Source: Paraphysoderma sedebokerense (taxonomy: Eukaryota > Blastocladiomycota > Physodermatomycetes > Physodermatales > Physodermataceae). Taken from it: a DNA stretch of 64,000 bases. Of the stretch, positions 47,217-59,621 are shown piece by piece. The position numbers and the translations under genes are program-made. The stretch covers positions 1 to 64,000 of the forward strand of contig JAHLJZ010000090.1 in the NCBI GenBank assembly GCA_025602915.1, given 5' to 3'. Position 1 is the stretch's first letter; every line of letters begins with the position of its first letter. The notes below the pieces were generated by a model. It saw only the letters and a list, made by a program, of their open reading frames with translations. It did not search any database and had not been told where the DNA came from.

Positions 47217-49621
47217 ACCTTTTGGGACAATGAATCCTAGGTAGGACTTGGAACCCATAAAATTGCAGAGATCAATACTTAATTCTTGATTATCTTATTT
47301 GTTTTTGTTTCCCTGTTTTTCTCTTTTGTTGTTTCTTTCGTTTGTCGCAAGCCTCGTTACCCTGTATCTATCTAACCCATGATCGATCAAACGATGTTTT
47401 CTTTTAGTTTTTCCTAGTACTCAGATAGAACCCAACCTTTTTTGTTATGTAAAACCAACAAATTTCTTCAAATCTAATTCCTCTTTTCTCTTCCCTTCTT
47501 TCCTCTTCGTTTTTTTTTAAAGAAAATCAATTAGAACTCTCGCTCGTGTAATTCTTAGTCTAGTTTCCTTTTTTTTATGTGGTTTTGTTGGTTTCGTTTC
47601 GTTTTTGTTGTAGGCTTTACGTTTTGGGAGATTGTACCTGTAATGATTGTACTTTGTACCTGTATGGTCTGTATTTCAGCTTGAATAGTTATTAATAATA
47701 ACAATCTCGAAAGGACTGTTTAATTTTACAATTTAAAATGGTTGAAATTATGATATTATCGAACGAGGATGTTTTAAGACTTCAGTTTGCGGTGTTGCCA
47801 CTGAATTATTAAACAACAATTTGACGGGACAAATACTTTAAAAGATGATGAACCGCAACGACTGCTTGAAAATCTTCTGAAATATTCCGAGATTTTCTGA
47901 CACCTGTTGCTTTATTTCGGAAATTCATGAACCCGAGTCCCGATGGTTCCGTCAGTGTCAATGTCAGTGTCAATCTCAACCATCATGTCAATATGGAATC
48001 ATGAATGAATAGTGGATCTTGGTGGTGTCAGATTGTCCCAGTCAAGGACTCGAGGTGAATGCCAAGTTCAAGTTTCAAATATTTATTTATACAGTTTATT
48101 GCGACGTTACGCCAAATCAAAACCAGATCAAAACCAGATCAAAGTATAATCATGTAAATCCATCTTGATTCATTCTGGGGTTTATTAGTGTGAATTTTTA
48201 ATTTTCCTTTTTCGTTGATTTTTAGAATTCTGTAGAGCCTAGAGCGGTTCGATTTAATGGTAATTGGAAATTAATGGATCAAAAGGGAGAGAGGATTGTT
48301 GATGAAGAAAGTTGGAAATGTAATATTGTGGATTCTAATTATATTATCTGCATTGTTCAACATTAGATTTCAGAAAAATTGGTATACGGTGAGTATGGAT
48401 GGGTATGGACGGATATTTAGATTGGTTACTCCGTAGCCCGAGTCGTGGATTTGGATTTGGCGGTAACTCCACACTGATATCAGTCCACCCATCGCTTTAA
48501 TTTGATGCGATATGAAGGGTATGAAGGCGTGGGAGTTAGGTATTTAGGGCGTTAGGGCGTAGTAGAATGTATTTTTATTGTGGGATTAACTTATGTCGTC
48601 ATCGGTATGAGTTACTTGAAGGGACTTGAAGAGAGAAAAAGGTGAACGAATTAAGGATGGATGTTCACTCTGGTTTGGATGTAACGTTGTTTTTATATTT
48701 TTTGAAGTATTTGACATGTTTGGATAATATTTTGACAACATACCAGTGATCTGATGATATCACTGGAAGACTCAAGGGATTACCAGGGATTACATTGATT
48801 GACTAGGATTTACAGCCACGTTGGACACGTTTACCAAGGGATACTTTAAAATTTGACGACGTTACGGAACAATCGTCCTTTTGAAAATTAGGACTGAATG
48901 TTGTTTATTGAGAACTATTAAGATATTGTTCTTGAAACTGGGCGTTCTTTTGCCGTGTAGCACTCCTGGGTCCTGGCTCGTTGATGGATGAGGCGGGGAT
49001 TTTAAAATTTTAGAAGGGTGAGGGGTAACAATAATAGTGATTCTAGAAATCATGAACCATCGATTATATTCCGTTACATCGTCACAGTGTTAACTGTGAT
49101 TTTCCGAAATTCGAAAAATTCAAATATGTTGAAAAACACACGACAAGGGCTATTCAACCCCCTTACACTTCTGATCTGATACAATCGATGACGCCCTACC
49201 GGAACAGAAACGATACCTTCCATTCAAACACAACCATAATTTGCCATACAACATCTCTTGCCAAAATCAAGAAAAAGAGCGGGGGTGGTAGCGTAATATG
49301 CTTAAACAACGTGTGTCGATTGTCGGATTTGAAAGAATTGAAGGTACCACCCATGTACACGGTGTAACGTGACAATTGTATTGGGGCCGGAATTCTGGCG
49401 AACAGGTGGATGATATTGTTTCCGATTGAATATTGTGCCAAAAGATGATGGTATGATGGAGAACTTATAAGGGCAATTCTGTTTCCGCTAAAGGGAATTT
49501 GGTGTTTTTCTTCCTTCTCCGTTACGGCAATTTCTCTCTTATTTGCCTCTCGTTGTTTGATCTTTCTATATCCGCAATAGAAAGAAATTATTACCTGATT
49601 CGTTGAGTAGAAAAACTAACG
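47217..49621. other. 2.4-kb region without a recognisable gene
   Basis: Starts as a T-rich 3' flank of the USP10-like gene and ends as the promoter of the first AT3-GT2 gene. It contains short local repeats (GTCAGTGTCAAT-like units near 47953-47995, AAAACCAGATC twice near 48118-48145, TTAGGGCG twice near 48544-48560). No frame longer than about 80 codons and no splice-linked set of exons makes sense. No tRNA fold or transposon end was seen. Confidence 0.5.
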
Positions 49622-52600
49622 ATGGTACAAACGGATCATGATCCTATGCCTTTTGTGGCAAAATCTTATCGTCTGAAATATATTGACGGTCTCAAGTTTT
49701 TGGCGGCATTGGTTCTGTTTAATTCCAATTTCTTTGAATTTGTCATTCCCGTGTCCGACGAAACTTTTAATATCGATCATCCTGGTTATTTTCTCCGGTA
49801 AGTTGCAAACTTTTACAATTATGATCCAAGCCACCAGAATTTATATATGCTGATTTCAAATTCATCCTCTATAGAAATTCAAGTTGGGCTATCTCGTTGT
49901 TCTTTATTTTATCGGGTCGCAGTTTAACTCTTAGTTTCTGGAATCCCCACAAAACCGAATTCGGAAACAAAATTGAACAAATCAATTGGTTCATTTTTGC
50001 TGGTTCTTATTTCACTCGATTATTTCGGTTCATTTTACCTGCCGTTTTTGTATCAATTTTACAATGGAAATTATGTGAAAATGGATACTTGGATGTCGCG
50101 AATGAAGCTAGGAATACAGTTTTGGCGGGGAGTTTGATGTTGAAACCGGGATGGTGTAAAATCGAGAATAGTCAAAACTGGTGGCTTACGGTTGTCAATT
50201 TGGTGAGTTTAGTTTTATTTTCATTGTTTTGCCCTTCTCCGACTTTTCGTGATGTCTTTAAGGTAATATATGGCGAATAAGTTCTAATGCGTTCGACAAT
50301 TTTAGTTCACTTGGGACAATGTCGTGGCAATCAAGGAGGTATCTGGAATGCTATGGTTGACACCTTGGGCATTATGGGGTATGATTTAACGATAATTTCA
50401 CACTCAATCACCCCTTCAAATCGAGCATTGATCGTGCTGAACCTTTGAATTCTTCAAAACTCTAGCCTCGTACTTTACTTTTTTCACGTTCGCCATATTT
50501 TCGGTACTCCCTTCTAATCGAGTGCTGTTGTATATCCCTTTGCTCTTTTTCTCCTGGATAACCTTCGGTTACCATTACGTACGTGATCCTTTTTAATTCT
50601 TACGGTTATTTCATTTTCAGTTTTGAATTTACATCACCTCGTTATTGGTTAGGTCGCCCTACTTGGTTTAGTTATCGCCGATTTAAACGTCAGCGGTGTT
50701 TTTCGTTGGATTGAAAAAAGGGCACCGAGAGTTCTGTTTGGTTTGCAAATTCTGTTTGCGGGTTTGGGGCTATTTGTCACATTATACAGACCAGCAGCAA
50801 ATGCTATTGATCAAGCTTCCGCTATTCAAAGAAGTGATATGACCCAGGTACGTTTAATTTCTTTTATGTCTCTCCTTTTCCGCGCAAGAAATTCGGCATT
50901 GAAGGTGAATATTAACGCGTCGAATTAAGATTCGAATGTCTGACACCATGTCGGTGTCCATGCTTTTGTTGGTAGCCGAAACGTCAGGTCCAATTCAACG
51001 GGTTTTGTCGTTTCCAGTTTTCAGCATGCTGGGCCGCGTATGTATTATTTCCTCGAATTTATTTTGTTTTCACCTTCAATCAATCACTCAATTTTGTATC
51101 TATCGATAGTTGTCTTTGGGAATTTCTGTCTTGCACTTGTCCTATCTCTTTTCAATTGTACCGTCAATGGCTATCGCATATGGTGGCGAGCTTTCTAGCT
51201 CTTTTTTCGCAAAAACCTACTTTGCTCTCTTGGCTGTTACACTCACAACAGCAATCGGATTTTATATTTTCATCGAAAAACCAAGTGTCATTATTGGAAA
51301 ATGGATATGGAGGTTTTTTACGTCGACCAAAAGTCCTATTGAAGAAGTAAAAATGATTCCTAGTCTCATTATCCAGGGATTAAAGGATCAAACGAATATT
51401 TTGCTTCGCCGTACTCCAGATGCAACGTTGATATCGGCAGATGATGAATTTGGGGACCATAGTTTTGATACTGAAAGAATTGAAGTTGTCGAAGAAAAGT
51501 TGGAGAAACATAAAGACGACACTCTGGCTGTTTTATCGGCCATCGCATATACCGATCCCGACAAAATCACCTCCGAAAAACCGCTTCCCTCATCACCTAT
51601 TGCAAGTCCCCCCACTACGTCACCGAGCGTGCAGCGTCGTGGTTATTTGGACGGTATCCGAGGTGTCGCGATGCTTATGATTTGGACTTACAGTTTTGCA
51701 CAATACACTTGGACAAAGGAACATCCGGATGTGTTGCAGTACGAAACTTTTCAATATATCCTTCGGTGAGATTATGAATCAATATTCAGACAATTACCAT
51801 AAATGTACTAAATTTGCCTTTTACCAGCCATGGACAGCTTGCTCTGTCGCTATTTTTCATTCTTACTGGCCGTGTCCTTTTGCTCAATTTCTACCAACAA
51901 CGCCATACCGACGACCGTTCAAAATACATGATTGTTTCATCTGCAAACTTCCGTCGTCTCTTCCGTCTTGGGTTTCCTGCGCTTGTAACTTGTTTCTTAC
52001 AATGGCAATTTTGTATCAACAATTCTATTGACACGGCCGCTGCCGAAGCTGAACAATACTTGAAATCTGGTGTCCTCGTCAAACCAAGCTGGTGCGAGCT
52101 CAACGATTTCGCGGGATATCTTACCTTCATCGTTGATATAGTAAGTTTTCTCGTTAATGTGGAATCACCCCAAAACCGTCCGTGAATAACTCTCGTATCC
52201 AGTTTTCCCTGCATGATTTCGCAACCCTTTTAGCAAAAGGGGGTACATTATGGTGTTTATACGTGATATTTTGGGGTATGTTATCCTCTCTAATCGCATT
52301 AGTTTTCTTCATCAGATCTCGAATTGCTCACTTTTGTGTCTCACTACAGGATCGGCATATACTTATGCCGTCGGCATGATTGCCAATTTTATTCCTCGCC
52401 GTCGATACTTATTATATACCTTCCTTCTCGTGTGGTTACACTATATTCAAAGTCCTAATGCGGTATGTCATTTTTTTTTTCATTATATATCTATTAGTCC
52501 TGGGTTTCTGACAAGTGAAAATAGTTTTTTATCTTCGGACTGTTCATATGTGATTTGGATACTACGGGATTACTGAAAGCAGCGAGAAAATTTAAATGGT

Positions 52601-54973
52601 GGAAGGTGTTAATCTATGAGATGATTTTGATCGTAGCTGCATTCGTCATTATTACATACAGCGACGTGTCCCGTGCCTTGGATAAGTTCTCTACAGGAAA
52701 ATCTATTGTGAATGGAACTTATTCTACATCTTCCCCATCGCAATTTGAATATTCGGTACGTCGTATTTGGATCTGAATTTTTGTTAATTTAGATGTAACA
52801 AATGATTATTTGAACAGAGATATCCGTCATGGTGGATCCCAGCTTTATGTCTTATGACTTATATTGAACTCAGTCCAGTTACGCAATGGATACTATCTTC
52901 ATGGGTTCTTCGATCTTTCGCAAAGGTTCAGTATTTTCTTATTTCTTGTTTCGATGTGGATTAATTTTTAACCGAAAATCGACTGCAGGCCTCCCTTGGA
53001 TTCTTCCTACTGCATATGTCTGTTATTTATGTTTTAATGCCGCATCTCATCTTACATTTCTCGGCATCGTACAATTTCTGGAACACGATCATTCTTACAT
53101 ACACAGTGTCCACAATCGTCTTGTTTGTTTTCTCGTACATCTTCCATGTTACCGTTGAAGCATGGTCAATTAAAATGGGATCAGCATTGTGGAATTATCT
53201 CTTTGTCGACGGTGACGTCAAAATATCGCAATTCCCCGCCAAATTTCGTCAAACTGTAGTTTCGTTCGTTCATGAGGCACCCCTCTTTATCCCTCATTGG
53301 TATAAGCGAAAATATGCTGCCTTCAAAAAGATTACAGGTCGTCCGGATGGAAAGCCCGACAGACCTGCCCGAGATTTAGAATTAGAAAAACTGGAAAATG
53401 TTGATCCTGCTACCCTCCATTTAACGTACTGGTTCGCCGACCTTAGCACTGATCCGGTGGCGAGGAGGACTGCCTCTCTTCTAAGGCTGAATTCTTTCAT
53501 GGCACCCTTCCATTTTTTGGGAATGCTTGGTTTGTTCACGACATGGTTCTTGTTAAACCCTGTAGGCCCTTGGACTGAAGAACAAGTATTCAATTTTTCT
53601 TCTCTGTGGAAAATCATGTAAGTTGGAAATAGAAGGTGTCTTTTCCCTGTTGTAGTGCTTTAGCTTAACTAATAAGGAATTCATAGCTGGTTATTTTCAC
53701 TTCCGCACGTTTTGCTGACCTTCATTGGTTACTCCACTCCACGAATTGCCCGCAAGAAGGAGGATGTGGACAAGCGCCCGGTGCTCAGAGACCTCATCCG
53801 GCACTTCTACATCGTCATAGTTACTAAAGGAAGCAACCCAGAGGCAGTCAGAAGAGGATACACCAGCATGCTACCCCTTGAGCAGTTACACCCGTCAGTG
53901 AAAGTGGTGGTACTAACTGATGAACCATATTCGTATCCTGATTTGTATAATATCGTATGCCCAAAAGACTACAAGAGTGATAAAGGAATCGCCAAGGTGA
54001 GTTTTTGAAATCTAATTTACTATAGATGAATTGCGTGCATTTACTGACATTCACCCGGTGCAGTACAAGGCGCGGGCGCTTGATTATTTCCGCAAACATG
54101 TTCAACTTACATCGCACGATTGGATCCTTCACATGGACGAAGAATCAACAATAGACGCAGAAAGTCTTCGCCGATGTTTTGACTTTATCCGATATGAAAA
54201 GCATCATTTCGGCCAAGGTGTTATCCTATATAACGCCTACAGTTACTGGTCCAATTGGCTATTCACTGTTGCTGATGCCGTTCGAGTTGGTGACGATTTG
54301 GCTCGATTCAATCTCCAATACACTGTTTTTCAACGTCCCGTTTTCGGAGCCCATGGGTCCTTCCTCATGACCAATGGTCATCTTGAAAACTTGGTCACCT
54401 GGGATTTTGGTACTCTGGCTGAAGATTTTGAGTTTTCGCATAAGGCCTGGGAACTCGGATTCACCTGTGGAGCTATTCATGGAATTGTCAGAGAGCAATC
54501 GCCTGTTAGTGTTCGAGATTTCCTGAAGCAGCGGAGACGATGGTACGTCGCATAAGAATAACGAAAACATTTATGCAGAATTCTAACTCGCCCTGATGAT
54601 CAGGTATCTCGGTATCCGCGACATTCAAGGTCAATACTACTTACCACAAGTTGCGGTTAAACTCTGGAGTACCGGTATATTCTGTCTTATTGCCACCATC
54701 ATTAATATTCCTTTATCCCTATTAATCGATGGAAGTGCCACACCGATTTGGATTGCGGTTTTATCAAGTTTTTGTTTCGCGGTCTTCTACTGGTTATATC
54801 TGTTCGGATTAATATTCCAGGATCTGGATTATGGTACCCCATGGTATCTTATGATTATAAGGTTCTTTTTAGGCATCATTTTGCAACCCTTTTGTTCGAT
54901 TTTAGAGGGTGCTGCTGTCGCCTGGGCAATGGGTTCGGAGGGTGTAGTAAAATTTGAGGTTATCAAAAAGTAG
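49622..54973 (+). CDS. Fusion membrane enzyme: two acyltransferase-3 domains plus Egghead-like glycosyltransferase (copy 1)
   Basis: Sixteen exons (49622-49797, 49875-50202, 50306-50378, 50466-50578, 50653-50847, 50930-51037, 51110-51765, 51828-52140, 52203-52275, 52350-52462, 52525-52755, 52818-52925, 52989-53617, 53687-53996, 54064-54542, 54604-54973) give 1,424 residues with every phase consistent. Residues about 15-395 form a first AT3-type domain (YIDGLKFLAALVLF, FFILSGRSLTL). A charged linker follows, then a second AT3 domain at about 507-903 (YLDGIRGVAMLMIW, FFILTGRVLLLNFY). From about 1075 comes a GT2 domain with IVIVTKGSNPEAVRRGY, LHMDEES (acidic metal site), LAEDFEF and KQRRRWYLG (QxxRW), then C-terminal helices. 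The GT part resembles Drosophila Egghead and C. elegans BRE-3 (GDP-mannose:glucosylceramide mannosyltransferases). AT3 proteins O-acylate glycans or lipids. The substrate is unknown. Confidence 0.85.
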
Positions 54974-55550
54974 AATTTGATTTGTATATAAACAAATGTA
55001 TAACAGAAAGTATTAGAGTTCCAAATGATATGTGATGTTTAACTGTGATCAACCTAGTCCTGTGGTCTATTAAATTCTTGATAACGCGAAGAATGTGATA
55101 ATTCATTCTTTTACTTTTTTACATTCAATTGTAATGTTATATTATTTTTTGTGTCACTCACATGAAATAAATTTTAATTCGTATAAAAAGCTTTGTTTGC
55201 CCTTATTGCTATATCGTCAGGCACCAATGATACGAATGGATATGAACGTGAAAATATATAGATACCGCAGTTAGATGAAATCTTTGGCTGATATTTAAAT
55301 TAAGTATTCGAATGTGCAGTCTGAACATTTAACAGGGGAGTGGATTCATAAATGCTTTGATTTAATTATGGAGTACGGAAATTTTCATAAAAGCGGACTG
55401 GGAACGCATCCTATTTGATACATTTGTCACTTTAATTAGTCGGGGAATGTACAATTACTGATGCCAAAAGTGAAATTCATATATACTATACATATACGGT
55501 AATGCCTACTTTTTATACAAATAAGTCATCAGGGCTGTGACTATATTCTC
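54974..55550. other. Convergent 3' intergenic region
   Basis: AT-rich spacer between the tail of AT3-GT2 copy 1 (+) and the tail of the USP gene (-), with an AATAAA at 55166-55171. No gene seen. Confidence 0.5.
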
Positions 55551-57633
55551 TTACATTATGGTACAATTATGGTCAAGATTCATATTTCTGTACCGCTCTC
55601 GAGCTTGCATTTCCAAGGCCAATCTAAAATCTTGTTCATTTTGCTGATGATCTCTCTGATAATGATGGTCGTGGAGGTAGTCTTGTTCAATGTCATACTG
55701 AAGACCAAGGTGATCACGCGGGTACGGCTCACTGACGGCACGAGAATGGTGATGAGACGGTGGGGAATATATAGGATGAAAAGAGCGCTGGAATGAATGA
55801 AGGTCTTGACGTTCTCGATGTTGTTGACTATGAAAATCATGGTTTGAAGGCGGGACCGCTGCAGAAGTTGGTGAAGAACGGACCGATGTCGGAGTTCGAT
55901 GCGATTGATTAGGATTTCCTCTAGGACTAGTTGTTGGAGTGGTAGAAAAAGAATAGGAAAGGTGCCGTGGACGCTCCGAGACCGTGCTGTGAGTATTTTC
56001 GACGTTATTAGTTGTCGGATACCGATCATAAACTGGTTTGTCCTCTAAACTGTCTTCAACGCGGGTTTTCAACAACTCATAAATTAAAACATAAGCAGAC
56101 GAGTTCACTTCATTCACGAAGTGAGTTGTAATTGATTGAATCGAGTCTAAAGTGGTAACTTTGGGCTTCGCTAGACCATCAAATCTGAGCCAAGAATCAA
56201 CGTGGTGTGGATTTGAATTATATCGAGATGATGGTGCAGATGACGATTGTCGAGTGTAAGTAATATAGTGTCCTTCATTCGGAGAGGAACCGAGATGGCA
56301 AATAACAGAACGCAAGCGAAGAGTAAATTTGTTAGGTCTTGTGGGCTTCTTGGGTAGAGAAGGGATTTGGTCTGCAAGTGCGCTGGTATCGGTTTTCACG
56401 AACTCGTCAAAAGATATTTCCAACGGAATGATTACTTCCCGTTGAGTCTTCTTGAGATTTCCGGACGATTCTTTACGATAATATCGTTTGATTAGAATTG
56501 GTATCAACATTGAATCTGTTTCTAACAACTTTGACATTCCAGAAGGATCGTCATTGCTAAGAAATGGTAGCAATTTAAGCATTTGCCACCCATCAACATA
56601 AGCATCTACGGAAGCTGAACTATCGTTGGAACTGTTAATTTTTGAGGATTTGTCAGTTGAACCCAAAGGCACCTGCCGTTTTAAATGTGGAATTTTGTTG
56701 TCGAAGAAGTAGCGTACGAGTAGCGACTCCAAAGAAATAGGAGCTGGATTTTTTGGATCGGGCACTGATAGCTGTAGCATGCGCTCTTTCGTTAACTTAT
56801 GATCTCCCTCTTCCTCCTTTGCTCCGTGCAGTATGTTCTGCCACAGCGGTAAAAGTGGCGCATCAAAGATATCCAACAGGAATAATAATAATTCAGAAAC
56901 GTCTTCCTGCGCCCCCAGTGCTGCATTCATATTCAAAGATTCTGACCACAACTGCTTTATCTGAGACTCCAGGAGGTTCATTTCCAGCTTCGTTATCAGG
57001 AGTCCCGAGCGAAGGCGGTTAATGATTAAAATCAAAGTCGTTCGCAATGCTTCGACTCTCTCATCATATGCTTTGGTGCTACTTTTTGTCAAAACACCGT
57101 CAAATCCAGATATGCGTGAAAATATTGCGAATAGGAGAGAGTCTATTGGAAGCAGAGTATGTGGAAGTGGCATATGAAGTTTTGATATTAGAACACTTAC
57201 ATCATTTCCGACGAAATGACATTGATAATGGAGCACATACCAATCCAGCAGCTGTTCCCACAATTCTCTAATCCTTGTAGAGGGACATCTCGATCGATTG
57301 CCTGAACAATTCCACTTTCAGCGATACTACAAAACGGTTGAAGGATCGCTCAGCCACCGCAGTATAACTTCAATGAATGTTGCAGTGTCAGCGCTGAAGA
57401 TATCATGAAAGCAACACATACCTCCAACTATCCAACCATTGCAAAGCTGAAGGCAAATCCCATCCATTTATATATAGAGCCTGAATGGCAGTCTGAGTGG
57501 ATATAGATACATTTCGAGGAATTCGTGACAGAATGTCGGCAATTTTCAGTTCCTGTTCCTCAGACAGGGTCGATTGAGAAGTGTTGTGAGTTGTGGCATT
57601 TGATGCTGATAAACAGGATGATATCAAATTCAT
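55551..57633 (-). CDS. Ubiquitin-specific protease with N-terminal UBA-like segment
   Basis: Three exons (57633-57422, 57326-57241, 57142-55551) give 629 residues. The Cys box is split by an intron: GLENCGNSCW and then IDSLLFAIFSRI. The His box is GSSPNEGHYITYTR, followed by WLRFDGLAKPKV. Residues 20-70 (ISTQTAIQALYINGWDLPSALQWLDSW) look like a UBA or CUE ubiquitin-binding helix bundle. The C-terminal 180 residues are disordered, rich in Ser, His, Arg and Tyr. The GNSCW...DSLLFA form recalls CYLD-like USPs. The catalytic Cys is easily missed, because a frame open through the intron hides it. It overlaps neither neighbour. Confidence 0.82.
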
Positions 57634-58096
57634 TGTAATAACAAGACTGTAAAGCTTCTTGGTTTGTGTGGGGACTAATATATGTACCCCGATTGACAGC
57701 GGCTCGTGACCAAGTGGATTGGAAAAAGTTTCCGGTGACGTCTGGCAAATGAATTTATCTAATTGAAAGTTTAGCTACAACTACATTAAATATATTCTTA
57801 ATTTATTTGTTATCTATGGTAATTGCTATGCAAGAAACTCTGTGACGAATTAGGACAGCGTAGATATTAGCCCCCGACATCAGTTGTTGTCTGCGGTTTC
57901 GAATAATTTATTCATTTTCTCCGTTAGTCCCGGACATGCATCTGTGTCAATCTGTATATTGTAGATAGTACTGTGCAAAGATTGTGCGATAGAGTATCCT
58001 ATTGCTTTCGTTTATGGAGTCCAAAAGCGCCCACCCACGCAGCCAAAAATGGCGGGCACTTCTTTCCCTTGATTCAATCATAACTGATTCTGAAGA
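57634..58096. promoter_or_regulatory. Divergent promoter region between USP and FSH1 genes
   Basis: 463-bp head-to-head spacer. It includes a GCGCCCACCCACGCAGCC stretch near 58027-58044 shortly before the FSH1 ATG. No gene seen. Confidence 0.45.
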
Positions 58097-59029
58097 ATGA
58101 AGAGACTTTTAAAAATACTATGTCTGCACGGATACACACAAAATGCATCTGTATTTTCGAAAAGGACGGCAGCACTGCGGAAGTCTTTGCGAGATGTCGC
58201 TGAATTCGGTCATAGTCTTACTTTGGTAATATCATTCTTTAATTGCCTCAGAACTAACAAGTTATTGTCTGTCATACAGAGTACATGTCTGCACCCCATT
58301 ACGCCGATGGTGCAATGCCAGAAGTCGCTGAAGGTTGGATGAATTACCACTGGGTTTAGACAAATCTTTGACTCACTGTTTGCTGGTCCGGTTAGAATCG
58401 AGACAACTTGCTTGGTGGAATTCAAGAGATACTGAAAACGGAAAAGTGTATGAAGGCATAGATGAATCACTGCAATCTTTGGTGAAAATTTTACAAGAGA
58501 AGGGGCCGTTCGATGGAGTGTTAGGATACAGTCAAGGTGTGGTCTAATCAATTTTTGTTGCTCCTTCCTTTTCAACTAATACCCAGTTCATCGCTTACCA
58601 ATAATTGCAGGAGCGGTGATTGCGACCGTCCTGGCAGCAATGCTTCAACCCAACTCTATCACCCACTTGCAGACAAACCACCCACCGCTAAGATTTGCAA
58701 TTATCTGTTGTGGCTTTAAGCCTCGATCGGCTAATCGTGAGAAGTATTTAAAAGATGATAGACTTATAGAGATGTCTAGTTTGCATGTATGGGGACGGAA
58801 AGACAAATTAGTATCCCCAGGTAAGTTTAAGGTGAATTTACTACTGGCTTCTGGTATTGACGAATTCGTTCTTCCATCGTCAGAATCTAGTCAACTGCTG
58901 TCGGAGTCATTCCAGAATCCTGCATTGCTTGTTCATGAAGGTGGCCATTACATTCCATCGGATGTGACATCACGCAATTTATTTTTGGAGTTCCTGGAAA
59001 ATGAGAGAAATAAACTTGCCCTACGATAA
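58097..59029 (+). CDS. FSH1-family serine hydrolase
   Basis: Five exons: 58097-58208, 58280-58333, 58396-58536, 58611-58820, 58884-59029, giving 220 residues, typical for the family. The fold starts ILCLHGYTQNASVF. The nucleophile elbow is GYSQG with AVIATVLAAML, split by an intron within the motif. Catalytic Asp and His elements follow in LHVWGRKDKLVSP and LLVHEGGHYIPSD. FSH proteins are small alpha/beta hydrolases (yeast Fsh1-3, human OVCA2). Their substrates are poorly known, mostly esters and thioesters. It lies between two acyltransferase-glycosyltransferase paralogs, so a deacylase role in the same process is conceivable, but only by position. Confidence 0.9.
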
Positions 59030-59621
59030 CTTGCAGAATCAACGGCGTGGTTTCTATCAGATCAAACCGTTATATAATCTTCGCACTGAATTGTCTTATG
59101 CTTGCTACTCCAGCAGTAACATTCAATCATATGACCTTGACAAAGAATTTAAAATTCAGGCTCGATACGCACTCTGGCTTTCCTTTGGTATGCTCAATAT
59201 TTGATGTAATTGGAAAAAAATAGATTCAACGTATCGGACTCCTTAGCAAGATTTTCCGTTTGACGACTCCTAAAACCGCCAAGAATCTCGAGGATGAAGC
59301 GATCCGATATCAGTCGCTAACTATAGATTGTTCTTTAAAACCTGAGATCAAACATCTCTGCTATCGAAAGTATATCGGGTTCATAGCGGAGAGAGCAGCT
59401 AACCCGTAAACCTATTGTTGTTCAACATGGGCCCAAAACGCGCACAATTGACACAAAACGCGATCTTATTGTGCTCTGCTACCAAGTTATGGTACCGTAT
59501 CTTCTGGGAAGATAAGAAGATTTTTTCAACCACCGTCGCATCTCTACCTCTTTGCCACACAGATCAGGCTGTCCACATCAAAAGAGAAGTAGGCAAAACG
59601 ACGACAACTTGTTAACTACTA
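59030..59621. other. Intergenic region before AT3-GT2 copy 2
   Basis: AT-rich 3' flank of the FSH1 gene, then the promoter of the second AT3-GT2 gene. Open frames at 59001-59204 and 59415-59615 are short, not linked by splicing and match nothing. Confidence 0.45.

Noticed and set aside
48543-48560. TTAGGGCGTTAGGGCG telomere-like pair
   Set aside because: Two units only, inside an intergenic region with other short repeats.
57100-57263. Idea that the minus-strand USP is a pseudo-deubiquitinase lacking the catalytic Cys
   Set aside because: The long open frame reads LLPIDSLLFAIF without Cys, but its upstream part is intron read in the wrong frame. Splicing 57241 to 57142 gives GNSCWIDSLLFAIF with the Cys in place.
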